A stretch of DNA of 10,605 bases from Candidatus Goldiibacteriota bacterium (GTDB lineage Bacteria > Oederibacteriota > PGYV01 > DSYL01), in contig JAOAAI010000088.1 in the NCBI GenBank assembly GCA_026418955.1, positions 1 through 10,605 of the forward strand, read 5' to 3'. Shown here piece by piece: positions 7,261 to 10,605 of this stretch. Numbering within the stretch: position 1 is the stretch's first letter; every line of letters starts with the position of its first letter. The notes beneath the pieces are model-generated. The model was not told the origin of the DNA. It saw nothing but the letters and a program-made list of their open reading frames with translations, and did not search any database. The position numbers were made by a program, and so were the translations under genes.

Positions 7261-7288
7261 TAATATACAAAAAACCCCAAAATGTCAA
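7260..7288 (-). promoter_or_regulatory. Sigma-70-type promoter of the dcw operon
   Basis: A perfect -35 hexamer TTGACA (7288-7283) is separated by 17 bp from TATTAT (7265-7260), one base from the -10 consensus TATAAT. An A-rich tract lies directly upstream of the -35 (about 7289-7302) and could act as an UP element. Transcription would start near 7253, giving a leader of about 40 nt before the mraZ ATG. The spacer contains GGGG in an otherwise A/T sequence. This is the only near-consensus promoter I see in the window and it faces the dcw genes. Confidence 0.85.
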
Positions 7289-7565
7289 TATTTTTTTTAA
7301 TTTATATGGAAGAAACTCTTTAAATTATTAGGAATTTTTAAAGTGGGATTTTTATTTTTTTTAATATATAAAAAATTTATTAAAAATTTATTAATTTTCT
7401 TTTTATATTTACCTTAAAGTTGATTTTAAACCTAGATAATAATAATATCATTATAAAAAAGTTATGAATAAAATTAATATCAAATAAAAATAAAGATTAT
7501 TTTTAAAATTAATTTATACTTATAAGAAATTATAAAAAACTTGAAAATTATCTTAATTATATATC
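7289..7565. other. AT-rich intergenic region upstream of the dcw promoter, no gene
   Basis: No reading frame of useful length and no RNA gene is visible on either strand. The stretch is almost entirely A and T. It contains an 11-bp tandem direct repeat, AAAAATTTATT twice (7371-7392, plus strand), and a lone GTGGG on the plus strand (7343-7347). No GC-rich hairpin with a U-tract follows rpiB, so a classical terminator is not evident and some read-through into the dcw operon is possible. Confidence 0.7.
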
Positions 7566-8009
7566 TCAATCATTATTATGTCTATTTTCCATCTTTTTTA
7601 TCCTCTGTATATGCCTTCCGCCTTCAAAAGGAGTATTAAGCCATGTATCAATTATATCAAGTGCTGTTTTTAATTCTATCATTCTTTGCCCTATTGAAAT
7701 CATATTAGCATTATTATGAGCCGATGCAAGCTTTGCTGATTCTAAATTCCAACAAACAGCACAACGTATACCTTTTACTTTATTTGCAGCCATTGCCTCT
7801 CCATTTCCTGAACCGCCTAAAACTATGCCTTTATCACATTCTCCATTTGCAACAGCACCAGCAGCAGGAAAAATAAAATCAGGATAATCGCAGGGTTGTT
7901 CTGAATCTGTACCAAAATCAATTACTTCTATATTTTTTTTCTGTAAATATTTTTTAATTTCTTCTTTATATTTATAACCAGCATGATCAGATGCAATTGC
8001 GATCTTCAT
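7566..8009 (-). CDS. rpiB: RpiB/LacA/LacB-family sugar-phosphate isomerase, probable ribose-5-phosphate isomerase B
   Basis: RpiB interconverts ribose 5-phosphate and ribulose 5-phosphate in the pentose phosphate pathway. Some relatives act on allose or galactose phosphates. The 147 residues match the family. Visible motifs are ASDHAGY (6-12), CDYPDF (40-45), the phosphate/anion loop GGSGNGEAMAANKVKGIR (65-82), HNNANMISIGQRMI (98-111) and the C-terminal FEGGRHIQRI (128-137). In E. coli RpiB a cysteine just before the GTG loop acts as the base. Here that position is glycine, and the loop has the GSGNGE form known from Mycobacterium tuberculosis RpiB, where a glutamate takes the role. E71 is the equivalent here. 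An AGGAGG site sits 6 nt before the ATG. The gene follows trmH by about 50 bp and probably shares its transcript. Confidence 0.92.
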   Translation of the reverse strand: MKIAIASDHAGYKYKEEIKKYLQKKNIEVIDFGTDSEQPCDYPDFIFPAAGAVANGECDKGIVLGGSGNGEAMAANKVKGIRCAVCWNLESAKLASAHNNANMISIGQRMIELKTALDIIDTWLNTPFEGGRHIQRIKKMENRHNND

Positions 8010-8050
8010 TTTATTCCTCCTGTTAAATTTCTTATTTTATTTTTACTTAT

Positions 8051-8083
8051 AAAAATATTTAAAAAATTTTTTTAAATATTTTT
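8051..8083. repeat. 33-bp perfect A/T palindrome spanning the trmH stop codon
   Basis: Two 16-bp arms, 8051-8066 and 8068-8083, are exact reverse complements around a single central base (8067). Every base is A or T. The right arm, read on the minus strand, encodes the last residues of the methyltransferase (KIFKKIF then TAA), and the other arm lies beyond the stop. In RNA it could fold as an all A-U hairpin, with the loop opened to 3 or more bases. It lacks the GC stem of a standard intrinsic terminator. Confidence 0.75.
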
Positions 8084-8820
8084 ATTATATTGTAGATTTC
8101 ATAAAATAAAATACTAGCAGCATTTGCAACATTTAATGATTCAACTTTTTTATTTGGATATCTGATATTCACACTTATATCCGATATTGTTTTTATTTCA
8201 TCTCTTATCCCAGAACCTTCATTGCCAAAAACAAGTATGAATTTATCTTCAAAATATTTCATAATATCTTTTATATCTTCACCTTTTTCATTATCGGTTA
8301 TTATTATTCTATATTTTTTATTTTTTAATTTTTTTATATCGTCCAATATAACATCTAAATATTTTACCATAAAACATGTTCCAGCTGATGCCCGTATTGT
8401 TTTATCATTAAAAATATAAACAGAATCAAGAAATAAATAAGAATCAAAACCAAAAGCCAAACCAGTTCTTATCATTGCACCTACATTTGTAGGATCTTGT
8501 ATTGTATCAAAAAGTATTAATTGCTTTTCATTTTCTGCAATAAGTTTATTATCTTGTGGGATTTGGAAGACAGCAATAAAACCACGGTTGTTTTCAACAC
8601 TTGAAAGTTTATTTATCAAAGAGGGCTTAACTTTTAATAGATTCTCTTTTATATTATATTTTTTAATAAGGTTTTCGGTATCTTGTGTATACAAAAAATA
8701 TTTTAAACTGAAGCCACAATTTAAAAGATCTTTTAATATTTTTTCAGTATCAATAATCACAAATCCTAACTGTCTTAATTTTTTTTTATCTTTTAAAATC
8801 TCTGTTATTTGATTTTTCAT
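8059..8820 (-). CDS. SpoU/TrmH-family RNA 2'-O-ribose methyltransferase
   Basis: Members of this knotted (SPOUT) family transfer a methyl group from S-adenosylmethionine to a ribose 2'-OH in rRNA or tRNA. From the ATG at 8820 the protein has 253 residues. An N-terminal substrate-binding region of the RlmB/TsnR type is followed by RGFIAVFQ (79-86) and the SPOUT domain. All three family motifs are present: DTIQDPTNVGAMIRT (105-119, with the conserved N112 and R118), LVFGNEGSGI (196-205) and SLNVANAASILFYE (228-241). The exact target (23S rRNA G2251-like or a tRNA) cannot be assigned from sequence alone. The frame is open to a GTG at 8838, but the N-terminus MKNQITEILKDKKKLR aligns better with relatives. 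Neither start has a clear ribosome binding site. The gene overlaps the end of the glycosidase gene by 35 bp, suggesting coupled translation. Confidence 0.92.
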   Translation of the reverse strand: MKNQITEILKDKKKLRQLGFVIIDTEKILKDLLNCGFSLKYFLYTQDTENLIKKYNIKENLLKVKPSLINKLSSVENNRGFIAVFQIPQDNKLIAENEKQLILFDTIQDPTNVGAMIRTGLAFGFDSYLFLDSVYIFNDKTIRASAGTCFMVKYLDVILDDIKKLKNKKYRIIITDNEKGEDIKDIMKYFEDKFILVFGNEGSGIRDEIKTISDISVNIRYPNKKVESLNVANAASILFYEIYNIIKIFKKIF

Positions 8821-10605
8821 TTTTTTTATTTTTAACACTCAGATTTTTTATTTTTACTGCAATAGATTTATTAAATGCTGGCAAATCCAATTTCAATGCT
8901 CCCTTTATTGTTAATTTTTCGCCTTCTAATATTTTATCTCCACTTTCTGGATTTATTATGTTATATAAATACCTTCCCTCATTTAAATTTTCAATATTTA
9001 TGTAAGCATCTTTTATTTCTGGTGGCGAAACATTTTTAAAAGAGTAATCTTTATGTTTTATAAATATATAAGCGGTATTAGGACCTTGCATCCCAGAAAC
9101 AAAAGCAGGAGCAATATGAGGATCTAAAAAATCTGTTATTTTAATATATTCTATATTAAACCAATCCCCTTGATAATTATCTATTTTTACTTCATTATCT
9201 CCAATTGGAAGATCTATTGAGAATTCTTCTGAAACCTCTGATTGAAAAATATTCCATTCAGGGAAAAATTTTCTGTTTGGATAATTTTCTGCTTTTAATT
9301 CTTTTTTTAAAATATCAATTCCATTTAAATTTATAACTAACAAGTTATCTGATGAAATTTTATTTATCTTCACAATAAATTTACTTGGTCTAATATTTTT
9401 AAAAATAAAAACAGGTGGTTTTTTCATATCGGAATGTTTATCTCCAAATATAAAACCATTAAACATAAAAGAATCAACCATTTCACCATCAACATTTATA
9501 ATAAACCTATCTTTTTTTGGCCTTTCCCATACACTCTTTGCATAAAAAATTACATTACCAGCTGATTTATCATCGATATTTTTAAAATAAATCTTTTTAT
9601 CAATAAGTTCAATTAAATCCTCATCCTGAAATCTTGCATCTTTTATGAATTCTGAAAGTGGCTTAAATATTCTGAAAAGATTATTTTTATCTATATAATT
9701 ATCCCAGTTCCAGGGCATTGGTGAACCAAATGATAAAGTAAATGCTCCTGTCCAGATTGAATTAATTAAACTTATTCCATTTGGATCCAAATTATTCCTT
9801 ATAAAATCTTCTCCTCCTTCCATACCAAACTCTCCTATGATATGTGGTTTGGAATACTTATGTAATTTTTCTTTTGATAATTCATAAAGTTCTAATCCAT
9901 CTTTTACTCCATAAAAATGTGTCTGGGTAAAATTTATATCCTTTAGGTTCCATATATATGCATCCATACCAGGATTCGCATAGGATGTTGATATCAAATG
10001 TTTGTTTACATCAAGTTGTTTTATATATGAAATAATATCCTTATACCACTGAATAGCATTATCAGTATTATAATTATCAATCCATTCATTTTCATTAAAT
10101 ATTTCCCAAGAAAAAATATTTGGAGAATATCCCCATCTAGCAATAATATATCTTAATCTATTCTTAAATGCCTGTCTGGCAACCATATCAGTAAAAAATT
10201 CTGATGGTTCCCTTAAAAGTCCATCATTTTTTAAATTATAAGGATTGTTATCCCAGTTGCTATTTGTTTTCGTTGAAAATTCACCATGTGGTATTAGGCA
10301 TAACATCACATAAATCCCTTTTTCCTTACACATTTCAAGTATTTTATCTAGCAAAAACGCCTGTTTCTGCCTCTGCTCATAATTTCCTATACCTGTTTCA
10401 ATCCATTCAATTCCAACAAACCAATTAGCCATCCACAATCTTATAAAGTTACCACCATTTTCTTTTAACTCGCTAAGCCACCTCTCATAATCTTTTAATA
10501 CATTCCCTGTTGACCAACAAAGATTGAGTCCAATTGCATAAAATGGCTTTTTATTATCAAATTCCATAAATAAATCATCATTTCTTGAAATTCTGATGAA
10601 TCCAT
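8786..10605 (-). CDS. Clan GH-A (GH5-like) glycoside hydrolase, 5' end outside the window
   Basis: This is a probable retaining glycosidase with a TIM-barrel catalytic domain, substrate unknown. An ATG at 10567 gives 593 residues, but the frame stays open to the window edge. The upstream codons read GFIRISRNDDLF, which joins naturally to MEFDNKKPFYAIGLNLCW, so the true start is probably upstream, perhaps with an additional N-terminal domain. Numbering from that internal Met, the barrel runs from about 10 to 310. WEIFNE at 154-159 gives the acid/base candidate E159, and IIGEFGMEGG at 243-252 gives the nucleophile candidate E246. These are the paired glutamates of clan GH-A. Residues 325-400 and 400-480 look like beta-rich modules, the second ending GDWFNIEYIKITDF as in some carbohydrate-binding domains. 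Another small beta domain closes the protein before a lysine-rich tail. No signal peptide can be judged. The 3' end overlaps trmH. Confidence 0.85.
   Translation of the reverse strand, partial: GFIRISRNDDLFMEFDNKKPFYAIGLNLCWSTGNVLKDYERWLSELKENGGNFIRLWMANWFVGIEWIETGIGNYEQRQKQAFLLDKILEMCKEKGIYVMLCLIPHGEFSTKTNSNWDNNPYNLKNDGLLREPSEFFTDMVARQAFKNRLRYIIARWGYSPNIFSWEIFNENEWIDNYNTDNAIQWYKDIISYIKQLDVNKHLISTSYANPGMDAYIWNLKDINFTQTHFYGVKDGLELYELSKEKLHKYSKPHIIGEFGMEGGEDFIRNNLDPNGISLINSIWTGAFTLSFGSPMPWNWDNYIDKNNLFRIFKPLSEFIKDARFQDEDLIELIDKKIYFKNIDDKSAGNVIFYAKSVWERPKKDRFIINVDGEMVDSFMFNGFIFGDKHSDMKKPPVFIFKNIRPSKFIVKINKISSDNLLVINLNGIDILKKELKAENYPNRKFFPEWNIFQSEVSEEFSIDLPIGDNEVKIDNYQGDWFNIEYIKITDFLDPHIAPAFVSGMQGPNTAYIFIKHKDYSFKNVSPPEIKDAYINIENLNEGRYLYNIINPESGDKILEGEKLTIKGALKLDLPAFNKSIAVKIKNLSVKNKKNEKSNNRDFKR

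Noticed and set aside
7343..7352. Plus-strand GTGGGATTTT as an extra MraZ box
   Set aside because: It is a single unit in the opposite orientation, about 55 bp upstream of the -35 element, with no neighbouring repeat at a 10-bp step. Chance is the simpler explanation.
7371..7392. Direct repeat AAAAATTTATT twice as a mobile element or origin iteron
   Set aside because: There are only two copies of a low-complexity A/T unit in an A/T-rich gap, with no other origin or transposon signs.
7534..7568. Intrinsic terminator after rpiB
   Set aside because: A run of six T follows in the transcript direction, but the upstream pairing is only a few A-T pairs with no GC stem, so I do not call it.
8821..8838. 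GTG start at 8838 for the SpoU/TrmH methyltransferase
   Set aside because: It adds six residues not expected in relatives, has no ribosome binding site, and increases the overlap with the glycosidase gene from 35 to 53 bp.
1..10605. CRISPR array, tRNA, rRNA, insertion sequence or phage genes
   Set aside because: No spaced repeats of suitable length, no cloverleaf or rRNA signature, no transposase motif and no terminal inverted repeats were found by eye.

Overview
The window is a stretch of bacterial chromosome with very low GC (well under one third G+C by eye). Every gene is on the minus strand, so it reads from high to low coordinates. It holds the 5' half of a division and cell wall (dcw) cluster in its classical order: mraZ, (STAS protein), rsmH, ftsL, ftsI-type PBP, murE, murF, mraY. 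MurE carries the DNPR signature, which indicates meso-diaminopimelate peptidoglycan. The transpeptidase ends in two PASTA domains. I cannot name the species. The composition, the GH-A glycosidase and the non-standard insertion in the dcw cluster would fit an uncultivated or poorly studied lineage, but that is inference.

Layout, in transcription order. Region 1 (10605 to 7566) holds a glycoside hydrolase of clan GH-A type, cut by the window edge. A SpoU/TrmH-family RNA 2'-O-methyltransferase overlaps its 3' end, and a RpiB-type sugar-phosphate isomerase follows. Region 2 (7565 to 7214) is an AT-rich gap of about 350 bp. It contains a near-consensus sigma-70 promoter (TTGACA, 17 bp, TATTAT) directly followed by a tandem array of 10-bp repeats that looks like the MraZ operator. 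Region 3 (7213 to 1) is the dcw operon. Its genes are joined by ATGA or TAATG overlaps or by gaps of 1 to 13 nt, so it is very probably one translationally coupled transcript.

How the genes work together: MraZ probably senses and represses its own promoter. RsmH modifies 16S rRNA. FtsL and the PBP form the septal synthesis module. MurE and MurF add the third residue and the D-Ala-D-Ala dipeptide to the UDP-MurNAc peptide, and MraY moves the product onto the lipid carrier. The less usual member is a small STAS-domain (anti-sigma-antagonist-like) protein between mraZ and rsmH. It has an excellent ribosome binding site and a retained candidate phospho-acceptor serine.

The strongest observations for follow-up are the phased decamer array at the mraZ promoter, the STAS gene inside the dcw operon, and a 33-bp all-A/T perfect palindrome over the trmH stop codon. 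Smaller ones are two adjacent hairpins inside murF, the GH-A enzyme of unclear family, and two start sites that the ribosome binding sites move downstream of the longest open frame. No tRNA, rRNA, CRISPR, insertion sequence or convincing terminator was seen.
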